From: Ischnura elegans
Lineage: Eukaryota; Arthropoda; Insecta; Odonata; Coenagrionidae
Direction of reading: 5' to 3'
Length of the DNA: 64,000 nucleotides
Assembly (NCBI RefSeq): GCF_921293095.1
Contig: NC_060247.1
Location: forward strand, 112,301,111 to 112,365,110
In this document: one piece after another, positions 22,431 to 33,335 of the stretch
Numbering within the stretch: the first letter of the stretch is position 1
Layout of the letters: every line of letters starts with the position of its first letter
Translations under genes and position numbers: made by a program
The notes under the pieces: model-generated
The model's database searches: none
What the model saw: only the letters and a program-made list of their open reading frames with translations
Told to the model about the DNA's origin: nothing

Positions 22431-22812
22431 CATAGCCGCTCCGTGCACATTATACGTTTTCGCCCGTACGGAAAAAAACCACACGGTTATAAATCGTGGC
22501 CAGTTGCTTTTCATACTGTTCGATTTTTACCGTACAAAAGGATTACTATCAACAGCACTAGAGACAGCTCCCGCACGACTGAACCCGTCTAGTGTGAAAG
22601 TGTGCATTTGTTTACGTAAATCACTAAGCAGAAAGACGATATGGTAGCCGTGTGGCCCCAGTGGCACTTGGACGACTGCAATGCGGCTAAAAATCGTGCC
22701 CGTGTTTTAGCCGTACAATGTGAAAGGTATCGTAAACTTCTTCAGTGGACTGATAAAAAAAGGCCCGTGCGGTTTTTTCCCGCACGGTCGAAAACGAGTA
22801 ATGTGTAAGGAA
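22431..22812. mobile_element. Element with about 40-bp imperfect terminal inverted repeats
   Basis: CACATTATACGTTTTCGCCC and CGGAAAAAAACCACACGG near the left end are mirrored by CCGTGCGGTTTTTTCCCGCA and CGAAAACGAGTAATGTG at the right. No transposase and no certain target duplication. Confidence 0.6.
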
Positions 22813-23814
22813 CTTCATTCCATCCATTTCTGCGTTTGAACTGTCATCCCATGAAATTCCAACCGTCGCGTTACATACGCTGTAAGCAGCCTTGCATTCT
22901 GATTGGCTGAAGGACGGTTCCAGCGATGGTTTCAGCCACGGAAAAAGGGACGTGCCGAGTGATGGAAAAAGGGATGGAAACCCCATCCCTCGAGCTATCG
23001 CGGAAAATATCGATCGAAACGGTCGTTTAATTCGCCATCGCTGAAGTGGTCGCCGGAGCTGTCCCTCCAAATTGATGGAATGAATGATAATGTGATTCAG
23101 GCTTGAGTATATGAATTTCCAAGACTGATTGTGCCATCCCGTAGTGCTTACAAGAATTCGAGAATCCAGACGAGCAATGCGCCAACTATCGGCCGAATTC
23201 GGAAGCAGAGCTCCGAGGATACCAAGCAATGCCCTAAAGAAACCACGTTGACAAATCGTTGGTATTTCTGGGAATTTACTGATTTTTATAATCATATTTT
23301 TTGTTTTAAGCTATCATAATGTCGTTGGTAATATATTTTATGCATTCATATTCATGTAAAATGCCTAATAGTTGTCATTGATTGCTACAGTTCATCATTT
23401 ACTGGGACGGTGGTTTGTTTGCTTAATGCACTTGGGGAAATCGACGTATTGCACTTTTTCTTTTCTAGCCTCCTAAAATAATATTTTTTATCAGGGTCAC
23501 GCATTTATGGTTATTAGGAACCCTTTGAGTAATCGCCGTGAGATAGTAGAGGATACGTAATCTAAAATTTATTCATTCCTTAATTTTAACTGCTATTTGT
23601 CCTTGCCCCAAGGACTCTAAATACCTCCTCAATGCCAAGAAATATCTTCCTTGATATTTTGTACTATAATTCTCGCAGTGGCTCGACGAATCATCCGATT
23701 ACACCTATTTTATCATCACAACAATACCCCCGATGCGTCGGCCATTTTGACAAATTACGTCACTGCCTTCAGCGCCGCCATCGGTGATTTGAGACTCGAA
23801 TAGTATTGCCTCGT
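22813..23814. other. Unassigned DNA with a 202-residue minus-strand frame
   Basis: The frame 22687-23295 (minus) runs out of the inverted-repeat element into flanking DNA. It has an SLFPSLGTSLFPWLKPSLEP stretch made of GGGATGGAAA/GGGACG words, no known domain and no sensible start context. I regard it as fortuitous. Confidence 0.35.
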
Positions 23815-24224
23815 ACACATTACGATTGTCCGAGCGATCGTCCTAACGATAGTTAGCCCAACTAGCCATGTAAATGCATGTCCTGACAATAGTTGACGTA
23901 GTTCCGAACGTTGTCACTTTACGATGGTTAGGCGCTGGGAGACCGGAAAAGGAAGCGACAAGAGAAAGGCAAAACGCTCGTGAAGCTCTATTTTTTTCAT
24001 GTATTTGTCTTAGGAAGGAAGAATATGAGCGGAAGAAAAATGATTCGCTTAATACACGTTAAACACAATAATATCTTGTCCCTGCATACCTTAACAGGTT
24101 TGCTAACCGTCAATTTCTCGTTCCCTTTAAATGTCAGCACTAGAGGGCAGCACAGGTTTTAACCATCGACGTGTGAATGCACGATAGTTCCGACAATCGC
24201 TGGAACAATCGTAATGTGAATGAC
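23815..24224. mobile_element. Terminal-inverted-repeat element upstream of Nrt exon 1
   Basis: The left end ACACATTACGATTGTCCGAG and a CGATAGTT block are mirrored by CAATCGCTGGAACAATCGTA and ATGTGAATGACG on the right. The element ends about 80 bp before the first Nrt coding exon. Class uncertain. Confidence 0.6.
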
Positions 24225-24301
24225 GCATATGAGTGGTTGGGATTGGTGGAGTCAGTTTCGATCTGAATGGAGTGGATTTGTGCTTTTCTTGTTCGTTGCA
24301 G

Positions 24302-24428
24302 GATGGTTGGGCGCGGGTACGACCTGAGAGGCGGAGGACGCGCGGAGGCGGAGCGGGACAAGAGGCGGCCTCAGGTGGCCACGGAGGCGGACGACGGCGT
24401 CGAACCGCTCAACGTGCATAGATACGCG
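24302..24428 (+). CDS. Nrt: Neurotactin, first coding exon (cytoplasmic N-terminus)
   Basis: After the acceptor TTGTTCGTTGCAG comes G and then ATG at 24303; the exon ends at a strong donor, GCG|GTGAGT. It encodes residues 1-42, hydrophilic and charged (starting MVGRGYDLRGGG), with no signal peptide, as expected for the cytosolic part of a type II membrane protein. The phase-0 end joins the exon at 27994 cleanly. The start is chosen because this ATG is the first in frame after the acceptor and has a purine-rich context. The exon could instead continue from a further upstream coding exon: the fly protein has a far longer cytoplasmic domain (about 300 residues). Alone it would be unconvincing; the phase chain through all six exons supports it. 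Confidence 0.7.
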
Positions 24429-24503
24429 GTGAGTGCCCATCCATTAGCGATGGCCCCTTGAGCATCATCTCGAAAATCTGATCCTGAGTCTGATTCGCCA
24501 AAC

Positions 24504-24803
24504 CAGGGGCGCAGCTAGGAATTAAGGCTGGGGGGGTTTCAGGCACAACTAATACTGGGGTGTCTGGGGGTGTGGAATACCCGCCAGGGAAAACGGGAGG
24601 TGAGGGGGCATTCCTTTTGAAAATTTTCAAGATAAAGGGTTCAAAATGGTGAGTTTTACGGCTTACGGAGGGAAATTTTATTAATATTTACACTATTCTG
24701 TAAGTAATATTAATCCAATTAAGTAAAATGGATTAAACTTTAAAACATTTCTGAGCTCTGGGGGGGTTTTATCCCCCAAACCTCCCCCCTCGCTGCGCCA
24801 CTG
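24504..24803. mobile_element. Non-autonomous hAT-like element, 300 bp
   Basis: CAGGGGCGCAGCTAGGAATT to CGCTGCGCCACTG, flanked by CGCCAAAC and CGTCAAAC (7 of 8). Same family as 35433-35724 and 36230-37026. It sits in the first coding intron of Nrt. Confidence 0.82.
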
Positions 24804-24841
24804 CGTCAAACAGTGCGTGAACTGGGGCCCTATCCACTAAG

Positions 24842-25011
24842 CAGCGGTTCCGAAACTGGGGGTCGCGGGCCTTTCGGAAAGGGGCCGCAAGATGTATACA
24901 AACAATATGGTGAACTATGTTAGACAACCCTTAGACAACCATTTTTAGGGGGTCGTGGCTGAAACGTTTGGGATAAAATGGGTCGCGGAAATAAAAAGTT
25001 TGAGAACCGAT
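24842..25011. mobile_element. Short hAT-like element, 170 bp
   Basis: CAGCGGTTCCGAAACTGGGG on the left and an inverted AAAAAGTTTGAGAACCGAT on the right, a classic hAT terminal pattern (CAG-GGTTCTCAAAC). Flanks CCACTAAG and GCACTAAG agree at 7 of 8. Confidence 0.75.
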
Positions 25012-25387
25012 GCACTAAGGCAATCTCTCGGATAGTTCGCGGTTGGTTCTCGGAAAGACGTCATAATTTCGGAATGAGCTATTCACTAAGGTCTATCCGA
25101 ACTTTCCGTCACGGAAACTCGTCCGAGAGCGGCCGAAATGACGGAGGGTCTCGGGAAATGACTTTCCGTTTCTCGGAATCGGAAAGTGATGCGCCAGCTG
25201 ATAGGTTATGGAATATTTTTACCACGAAAGTGGTGCTGCAGAAGCTGGTAAGAAGTCACAAGTAATTTGCAATACTGGCACGGTATGTGTCCTAAAAATT
25301 AAGGGTAATAGATGATTATGTGCGGAGTTAGGAATCAAATAAAGTTACAGGTGATACCAGTTGAAAGCGTTAATGCCTTGAAAGGCA

Positions 25388-25585
25388 ATGGGTGCTTTCC
25401 ATTCATGTGACTCACGCGTCGAATATTGTCGACTCACGGAAACTGTTTATAGCTCTCCAATTCCTGCGCGTAATCGTTTGTTGACTTGTGTCACAACAGT
25501 CTGCGACACACAGAATGGAACACGAAAACCGCGACGCAAGTCGACTTGTGTCGACGTGTGTCGATGAATGGAAAGCACCCAATGA
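25388..25585. mobile_element. Small element with inverted ends
   Basis: ATGGGTGCTTTCCATTCATG at about 25388 is inverted at 25566-25585 (ATGAATGGAAAGCACCCAAT). The inner arms carry GTCGA-rich words that also pair. No coding region. Confidence 0.65.
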
Positions 25586-25709
25586 CGCTTATCAACAATG
25601 CAGTACAATGACCATAGTGGATAGCATGAAAGTGCCTCCTAGTGACGGAAACGGAATTCCGAGATTTCGGAATCGAACTTTCCGAATTCCATTTATCCCA
25701 CCACAGATA

Positions 25710-26098
25710 GGTAAATGGACGGATTTAAGGTGGGGGTCAGAGAGGTTACGGCCCCACTCACATTTTTTTTTAATTTTCATTTTCGTTATTGAAATCCCAT
25801 TATTCAAGTGTGATGGAGTGGATTTTTTTTCCATATGGAAATATGCACTTGCAGCTTTTTTCACAATAGCAAAATTTATTCCGACATAGGTTTGAATGTT
25901 ACTACATCATATTTAGTGTACAAAGTACAAAGAAAGAAATTGAAAGTGTTTATTTCAATAATTTTTATCAGTTTAATAGTTTTTGTGCCCCCGTAAAAGA
26001 TTAAACTCTGGAGAACGCCCTCTGTCTCCCGAGGGCTTATTCCATACTCCCCGGATCCAGGTCATGATCCCCCAAATTTGATGCTGAATCCGCCCCTG
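25710..26098. mobile_element. Probable non-autonomous hAT-like element
   Basis: GGACGGATTTAAGGTGGGGG on the left matches the inverted right end CTGAATCCGCCCCTG. The 8-bp flanks agree only partly (CACAGATA-like/GACAGACG), so the left border is approximate. Confidence 0.5.
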
Positions 26099-26639
26099 GA
26101 CAGACGTCATCAATCATCAACTGGTTTTCTCGCCCTCTGACAGGTCCCAAATACCAAAGCTGTTTTAACCTCCTCCTTGGTGTCTGTGCACACTCTATTT
26201 ATCCACACTTTTTCATATTCAGGCTACTTCTTCCTCCTTTCTCATATTCATCCAATGTTCTCTGAAATGATGTATCTTTAAATTTTTCCTTTAGCGGCGG
26301 GGATAAGACCTCACCTACCGTCGCGGATCTGAGTCCGCCCAGAGATGTTGCCCCTATCCCCGGCACCGATGTGTGTGTGGCGACCGTAAATGTTGTCATC
26401 ATATTTTTTATTGTTGCCAAGAAGGCCTGGATGTTTTTTATGTAACTAAGACGGATGCTGTGGTTGTAAAGGGCCTTGCTTAATAAGTTCTAATAAATTA
26501 ATTAAATTAACTTGGAGATCTTCTGACTTATCCATCTCCACATGTGTGATTGTCTATTCCTTGTTGTTGAAATTCCCGATGTAAAGGCCTCATCGTGCTG
26601 TTTCGTGGGTAGTTGACATAACTAAATAAATAAGCGTGC

Positions 26640-27040
26640 CCGATACGATTCTCCTTTATCTTGAGTATAGTTTTCTATTACGTCCTAACCTCCCCAACTC
26701 TTTCCACCACCTTCTTATTTCTCTCTTTATTCACTCGCTTCTCTCTCCCTGGCCTCCTCCACACCCATGCATCGAATGCGCTGCTCCTATCTTTGTCTCT
26801 ACTCCCCAAGGTCCTTGTTTCGCATGAATTCAAAATATCACTCCCCACAATATTATTTCAGCATACTCTTTCTCAATCATAGGTCTATACCGATGTGCGA
26901 CATCTTCTTCCTCATATTAAATGCTCGTTTTCCCAAAGTTACACTTGACTTGATTCCCACCTCACCCCTCCAATCTTCAGTCAGCACACTTCCATGTATA
27001 TCTATGCGTTTGAATCTACTTCTCTTACCCATTTGATCAT
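26640..27040 (-). mobile_element. Degraded LINE fragment
   Basis: The minus strand contains an EDWRGEVGIKSSVTLGKRAF stretch followed by NMRKKM, matching the RRIAMAKRAF region of the other LINE copies, then broken frames. The plus-strand frames here are shadows. Confidence 0.55.
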
Positions 27041-27633
27041 AGCATTCACGTTTCAACGACTGGCATATTAAGATTAATTGGCCCTTCGCTCATGTATTAC
27101 ATAAAATACTTTGCACGATAGTATTTTAATGTAATGAATAAACAAAAATTCAAGTATAATATATCAACCTCATTCACTTGATTTTAGAACCGTTCCATGT
27201 GAAATCAGTTATTATTTTCTTGCCTTTCAGCTTCTAATAAGCCCTGATTGAAATAATTATGCGCAATTTTTCAAAAAATAAAATTTAGATTCCGACTCAG
27301 GTTCCATGAATGTTTTCACGTGGAGACATTGAATTTTATTTGGAGAAAAATTCCATATAATTATTTCAGTATTGATAAATTCCACTCTGTATAGCTTGAA
27401 CATATATAAAATAAGCATTTACATAAAATAAAAGAATAATATGTCAACGTTATCCCACATTTTCCCATCTACCACAGCACCGCTGTCCATGCCCTTTGTC
27501 AACCACGAGTTCCTATCCCTTTCTTTCTTACCCTATGAATTTATTTGTATGTTTGCGCTTAAGGTGTGAATAAATGAAGTAGTGAAATGAAAGAAATATA
27601 TCTCAATTACATTGTAGGTGTTTCACTCCGCAG

Positions 27634-27796
27634 TAAAAATATAATGTCACAGCTATATAAATGTTGCCATCCCAAGTATTTCACTCATCAATTTCATTAT
27701 AAATTTTTCATAAGACAAATGTCTTTGTTGTATATTTAAAAATGAAATTTTTTCTATTGATTTTTCTATTGATAATCTACGGCTTTAGGGAGGAGG
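27634..27796 (+). repeat. About 160-bp direct duplication, copy 1
   Basis: From GTAAAAATATAATGTCACAG through GTTGCCATCCCAAGTATTTC to CTACGGCTTTAGGGAGGAG, nearly identical to 29198-29357. The two copies bracket Nrt exon 2, about 1.56 kb apart. Confidence 0.9.
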
Positions 27797-27993
27797 TTTA
27801 ATAATTTGGGAACTGTATGTTTTAAAGTCCTCCTAACGTTGACACTGTTGTACTTGGGTACCTGATATTGCTCAGATAATTGCTGTTTATTATTATTAGC
27901 CATAATTACAAAATAACGGAGCTCCTACAGTGGCCAACCCACCAATCATGTTTGAGGAAACGCTAATCATAACAATTTCGTCTATCTGCGCAG

Positions 27994-28120
27994 ATATGCG
28001 CCGCGGACTCCATCGGATCTCAGGAATCGCTGAGAGCTGCCCTGGCGACGGGCATCAAGAAGCGGCGCCGTTGCAGCGAGAGGGTGAATGGGTGGCTGTC
28101 CATGCACGGACTCATAATCG
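27994..28120 (+). CDS. Nrt: Neurotactin, second coding exon (juxtamembrane)
   Basis: Acceptor TCTATCTGCGCAG and donor ATCG|GTGAGTGC bound a 127-bp exon, residues 43-84 plus the first base of Gly85. It holds a basic patch, IKKRRRC (63-69), followed by VNGWLSMHGLII, which begins the membrane segment. Basic residues on the N-terminal side of the anchor fit the positive-inside rule for a cytoplasmic N-terminus. The other two frames contain a stop or a less plausible product, and only this one is in phase with both neighbours (0 in, 1 out). Confidence 0.82.
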
Positions 28121-28129
28121 GTGAGTGCA

Positions 28130-28455
28130 CGAGTCACTTAAACGATTGGAACCGAGAAGAATGTGGGTCGGTTATCGCCGAACATTTTTAAAAGATACTT
28201 CAGATGAGAAATTTGAAGAAAGAACTGTTGAGCATAATTATTTGGTCTCCATGAAAATTCATTATTTGATAGTTAAAAAGGTAACGCTTGTAGCCAAATT
28301 CAACGGTGAAGTGTAAGGAATACATCGCTTCAGGCTCATTAGTAATCTTAGACTGCTGGCGAGGCTTTATAAATAAGGAGCTGGATGAAGCAGGGTACGA
28401 GTATCATCGGGTAACAATCAATCATGCAACTTCCTTGATCCCGACGACCCGGAGG
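28130..28455. other. Nrt intron sequence, nothing recognised
   Basis: Short chance frames only; no repeat ends until 28456. Confidence 0.4.
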
Positions 28456-29119
28456 CAGGGATGGCAAGTGAAACCAAACGAAAACGTTTCGTTTCGACCT
28501 GGAGGGAAACGAAAATACAAGGCCTGGCTTTAATTCGTTCCCGAACGAAATTAAAATCACCAAGGAATTAAGATACAACCCGGTACGAAACTTTACTCCC
28601 GGGAACGAAACTAAATTAATCGAAACTCCGCTGCTCATATTTAAGTTTCGACCCCAGCAGTTGAGTGGAGGGGAATGAGAGGGAATAGTTTCTACCCCAT
28701 CACGTTTGGCATACGTGTAGAGAGGTCAAAACATTGAGCTTAATAATAGAATGGACAGTTTGAGATCACCATGATCCTGTTAGAGGTAAAATATGAGTGA
28801 CCCATGCATCTAGTGGTGGTAGGCCGAACCTCTACTTCAATCAACCATAATTCTTACTCGGTGTGTGGGTCGAAACTAAACTGTTCGAAGGTGAGGCACG
28901 TGGTCTCTCTGGGGCGAAACATTATCTGCGATTCGTTTCGTCCCAGAGTTTTAGTTTGGTTTCGACCCGAAGTAGTTTTAACTCAGATTTTGTTTCGACC
29001 CTGAGTTTAGCTCCCCGGGTTTGAATCCATTTCGTTTCGTTTTTACATTTAACTACTGGGAACGAAACTACTGAAATTTTACTGGTTTTCACTTTCGTTT
29101 ATTTTGATTGCCATCCCTG
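28456..29119. mobile_element. Non-autonomous hAT-like element with GAAACGAAA words, 664 bp
   Basis: Ends CAGGGATGGCAAGTGAAACC and TTGCCATCCCTG are inverted, with 8-bp flanks CCCGGAGG/CCTGGAGG (7 of 8). The inside is full of TTTCGTTTCGACC-like words and their complements. A longer relative lies at 62194-63117. Confidence 0.82.
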
Positions 29120-29197
29120 CCTGGAGGTGCACGCCCAATGCTTGGAGAGAATTTGGGGCTGGGTCAAGTGGCGGTACAAGAAGTAGCTAAGTAAAAA

Positions 29198-29357
29198 TAT
29201 ACTGTCACAGCTATATAAATGTTGCCATCCCAAGTATTTCACTCATCAATTTCATTATAAATTTTTCATAAAACAAATGTCTTTCTTATATCTTTAAAAA
29301 TGAAATTTTTTCTATTGATTTTTCTATTGATATTCTACGGCTTCAGGGAGGAGCTAA
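29198..29357 (+). repeat. About 160-bp direct duplication, copy 2
   Basis: Near-identical to 27634-27796; only a handful of substitutions are visible (for example AAGACAAATG against AAAACAAATG). It begins about 80 bp after the hAT-like element. Confidence 0.9.
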
Positions 29358-29642
29358 GTTCTTGGAACGTAGGAACGAAGCGCGAGTTCTTGGTCGCGTA
29401 ACTGGCGGAGTTCATGGTGCGCAAGGGATGGAAGGATAATGATCCATTCGATTCGTCGTTGGAAAGTATTGCCAAGGTGTAGCCACCAGTTAAGAATCTT
29501 TAAATTTGATAAATGAATTAATTGCCCTCGATTTTTGAATTTTTGTGATGATTTTCAAAATTTCCGGCGATAACCGATAAGTACCGTAAAATGAATTCCA
29601 GCCCTTCTTAGTCCCTACACTCTCCTACTTGTCACACTGGGA

Positions 29643-29918
29643 CAGTGGCGTAACTAGGCATATGCTTTGGGAGGGGGGGATGGGATAGCCTGGGGTGGCG
29701 ACCCCCCCACCAGGCAACATGGGTTCCAGGAAAATTTTTTATAAACGACATGCCTGGAAATACATTTTACTTCATTTCGGCACTTAAAATTTCACTTTAA
29801 GCAGATGGAGTTATTACATGTCAAAGTTAGACAATAGTTTTAAATAATTTTTAAATTTGTCTGTGAATTTGGGGGGGGGGGACCATCCCCTCATCCCCCC
29901 CCCCATAGTTACGCAACT
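29643..29918. mobile_element. Non-autonomous hAT-like element
   Basis: Left end CAGTGGCGTAACTAGG; right end CATAGTTACGCAACTT, slightly decayed. Flanks CACTGGGA/TACAGGGA agree at 6 of 8. Same family as 6178-6413, with internal G and C homopolymers. Confidence 0.75.
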
Positions 29919-30018
29919 TTACAGGGAGATGTGCAAACCCTGACATTTTCGATGAAATTATTTACCTTTTAGTTTATCCGCTTTAGATAAAATTAGCGAT
30001 GAATCCAGAAGCATCGGA

Positions 30019-30214
30019 TGTAAGTTTTCCCGGCGTTCAGGTCCGCAGTTGTGGAAGACTTCCGGATTCCGTCTTCGCTGCCATTTTGATGGCGACCGAC
30101 GTTTCGCCTACTGTGCTGTAGGCCACATCAGCCTGACCAGAGGACGCATACAGCAAAGTAGGTGACACGTCGCCATTAAAGTGACAGCGCGGACGGAACT
30201 CGGAAACTTACCCT
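30019..30214. mobile_element. Foldback element of about 195 bp
   Basis: GTAAGTTTTCCCGGCG, TTGATGGCGACCGACG, CGCCTACTGTGCTGTA on the left arm pair, in order, with TACAGCAAAGTAGGTG, CGTCGCCATTAAAGTG and CGGAAACTTAC on the right arm. The arms occupy most of the unit. Confidence 0.7.
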
Positions 30215-31050
30215 AGTGCGAATCAAATAAGCACTTTATAAAATATTAACTGAATGGCTCTAGGGAGTTAATAAAGCATAGATCGTACTTGACGCCCCCC
30301 TGTCCACACATTTCCTGTAATTACGAATGACTATTCTACCTCTAACTAGCATTTTTCCGGGAGTTAAAAAAAACACTATTTATTTTAAATAGGGAGCATT
30401 GAATTGCATTTCAGGTAAATTCCATTGCATATGCCTCGGGGAATATATTTGCATGTAAATGAAAAGGTATTGGACCATAGAGTATTAAATAGCTGTTAAA
30501 AAAAAGTTTCTATTTCGTGTTAAAACTTACTCGTGGATTATAATTTCTCCATTACTTGGTCTGGTAGACCCAAAATAATGTATTTTGCGAATAATAGTTC
30601 AACTCAACACGGTTTAAAATCACCACGTAATCCTTTTCTTTCCAATGAAAAATTTACAGTACGTAGGTATAATGATTAACAGAAAATAGCTAAAAGACTG
30701 ACAGGGTCATATCGAGGTGGGTGGTCCGAGGGGTCCGGACCTCCCGAAATGTAAATACATAATTACTTTTCTTCATAAAAGAAAACAAAATATTGAAAAT
30801 CATGAATTTACAAAAGATTTCTTTGAAAAATTAAGTTTTTTTTTAGATGATGAAGAGTGTTAATATTAGTTTAAAACCTTCTACTTCGTACCCTGATTTT
30901 TAAAAACTTATCCCCTTGTTTTGGACAACCCCGAACGAAATTCCTGGTTACCCCACTGGAGAGGCTTAGGGAGATACAAAGTATTTTACGATATTCTCGT
31001 CAAGCACGGCAACGTTAGTTCAAATGTCCCTCGAATGTTGTGACGCCTTC
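30215..31050. other. Nrt intron DNA, nothing firm
   Basis: A possible decayed transposon (GGGTCATATCGAGGTGGG near 30706, GGTTACCCCACTGG near 30943) lacks a target duplication. Otherwise AT-rich DNA. Confidence 0.35.
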
Positions 31051-31283
31051 AGGCCGTTTTACACGGGGCACGCACTTGCACAATCTGACGTGTGTGCGAA
31101 GGCGCATTCAAAATTGCCTCGTGTAAAGTGGCGAATTGTTAGAACACATGCGAGAATGCGTGGACGTGACATGGCAAAATATCCCCTGTTCTAATTTCGT
31201 TCATGCATTCGCGCAATTCCACGCCATTTTAGAAAGTAATGCAGTTGCACCTGCGCAAGTCCGTGCGCCGTGTAAAACGGCCT
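31051..31283. mobile_element. Harbinger-like non-autonomous element, second copy
   Basis: AGGCCGTTTTACACGG and CCGTGTAAAACGGCCT ends; internal words ATGCGAGAATGCGTGGA and TTCGTTCATGCATTCGCGCA are shared with 16154-16387. The flanking trinucleotides TTC/TTT do not match exactly. Confidence 0.75.
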
Positions 31284-31289
31284 TTTGGT

Positions 31290-32090
31290 ATTGTTCCGTT
31301 TCTTTGTAGACATATCGATGAAATAGTGAAAAAAACATGGACCATAATTTTTTTCTAATTTTCTTTCACCCTTAAATGAAATGTTACCCTCGACCACTTT
31401 TTAACTTCGCATATGACGGCTAACCACTATGTACAAAAAATTACGATAATCGAAGGGAGGGTTATAGATACACCATGGTGAGGATAACAGTTACACCTTC
31501 AGAAATTAATTTGAAAGTTTAAATTTGCCATTAAGTGCAATATAGTTAAAAATTCAAAATGTCATATATTTCATATCATTCTCATTTCAATACCTTTAAA
31601 TTGAGCCATTACATATTTATCTAAGCCCTTTTCTCTGGACATAAAAAATTAAATGCGAATACGATTTCATAAAATTCATTTTTTTCAAATTTGCAAAATC
31701 ATATTAACAATTGCATTCACCACTAGAAAATCTTGATATTTTCTTTTTGTAATCAAACTATTAGCCACATTTGGTAGAAATCCGTTACCCCAAGTTTTGC
31801 CTTATATCTTGTCGAATGTGGATGGATGACCATAAAAGTCAGATGATCTGGGGTAACTTAGGAAATTCTTCGTGACTTCAAAAGTGAAATCACCCTTCGG
31901 GTCATTTGATGGAGCACCATAATAATCAGTAATGCCTCACTCGGCTGAATGGTGTCGAAATATGACGCTTATGAATGTAATAGAGCATATTTTGAGAGCA
32001 TGCACCCTTGGTTCGAATACGTGTGCCCTTTCGTCATGGCAGTATCGCAAAAAGAGAAAAATAATATCTTCTGCATTCTGACGCCAACAT
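31290..32090. other. Nrt intron DNA, nothing recognised
   Basis: AT-rich, no transposon ends or coding exons before the acceptor of exon 3. Confidence 0.4.
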
Positions 32091-32100
32091 TACTTCCTAG

Positions 32101-32284
32101 GCAAAGTCCTCCTGTTCCTGTTGCTGCTCACGGCCACTGCAGTGGTGACGGCGCTGTCGGCGCGGGCCAGTAACCAGCGCTCGGCGGCCGCGGCGAGGGG
32201 TGAAGAGGAAAGCACGTTTCTGCTGCTCGACACGGAGAGTGGGAGCGCTGCCATCGCGTACACCTCGTGTGGCCCGGTGCAGGG
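32101..32284 (+). CDS. Nrt: Neurotactin, third coding exon (membrane anchor and stalk)
   Basis: This 184-bp exon (acceptor TTACTTCCTAG, donor CAGGG|GTGCGT) encodes residues 85-146. The hydrophobic run KVLLFLLLLTATAVVTALSA (86-105) is the single transmembrane anchor. An Ala/Glu-rich stalk and then AYTSCGPVQG (137-146) open the extracellular esterase-like domain. In known neurotactins that domain starts with the same CGPVxG motif shortly after the anchor. The donor choice GG|GTGCGT is fixed by phase: with the next exon it restores Gly146 and then WAQDGAFSFRGIPYA. Codons are GC-rich, unlike the intron on either side. Confidence 0.9.
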
Positions 32285-32289
32285 GTGCG

Positions 32290-33330
32290 TCCAAAAAAAA
32301 CTTGCTCTTCGCATTTAGTTGAGTCTTTTAAGGAGAACATTTTTGCCAAGCAACCGTCCCGGCATCCTTCTGATAGTACAGAATAGCTGGTGTCGCAAAA
32401 GGTATAAAATGAGAAACACCTTTGCCAAAGCTAAAAAATATTGCTCGCTTATTGGAGGTCTGTTTTACCTTTTCACATTAACTTTGGCATGGAATACTTC
32501 AATGACACCTGGTTTAATTGAGGAAAACTGAGAATTGCTAATCGTCGTCGTTCGCCTGTATTTGTGGACTTATTCTAGTATCCAAGGAGACAATAATTCT
32601 TCTGGACAAGGTCAAGCAAATGCTTGTTCCGGGTCTACTTTTCCTTGCTTTTCGTAATGAACGTGACCGTAGTATTATTTTTATTTCCTTGTCACCGCAA
32701 GCTATGTTTAAAATCGGCTCAATATTGTTTCATGCTTTGCTTGTGATCACAGGGACCTTTATGCTCGATTTTATTATGCACTTGTATTGCGAATAAATTG
32801 GGTAATGCTACATTTTTCCGGTGCGAATGCTTCGTTCCACAGCGTATTCGTAAGCACGAATCAGCCAAAAGAAAGAGGTGAAGATGGATAGTTTACCTCC
32901 ATCTACAATGGGACAGAATCAGATTAACTTAAGCCATAAGTAAGCCAAAATGCTATTCCACAGAAGCCGTGGGACATTAGCTGTAAGACAGGTGGTCAAG
33001 TTCATCTTCTCTGGTATGGATTAATATGAAAATAAAGGATTATCGTTTAAAAAGAACGTAAAAAAATTTGGGTTCCCTCATCATACACGTCGTAGCAGGC
33101 AATTTTGCCGAATTTCGTGTTTTTCCGTGGTCAATATTGCAGCGTGAAAAACGAGAAATGAAAAATACGATGATCTTTTTAAATATCGATCTTTCTTCTT
33201 CGTAAATATGCATTCAAATGTTATGTGCATAGAATAACAGAGGCGTCAGAGAATCTGCCCAGACGTCTGCAGCGTAGTTTTTGGTCGAAGTATCCGGGAG
33301 CCTTAAGCACATCTGTTGCGTCTTAAGCAC
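32290..33330. other. Start of the 13-kb Nrt intron, nothing recognised
   Basis: AT-rich DNA without exon, RNA gene or clear transposon ends. Confidence 0.4.
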
Positions 33331-33335
33331 GACTG

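Noticed and set aside
22687-23295. 202-codon minus-strand open frame
   Set aside because: It starts in unique DNA and ends inside an inverted-repeat element; no family, repetitive composition.
30706-30960. Candidate hAT-like element (GGGTCATATCGAGG...GGTTACCCCACTG)
   Set aside because: The ends are only loosely inverted and no 8-bp duplication was found.
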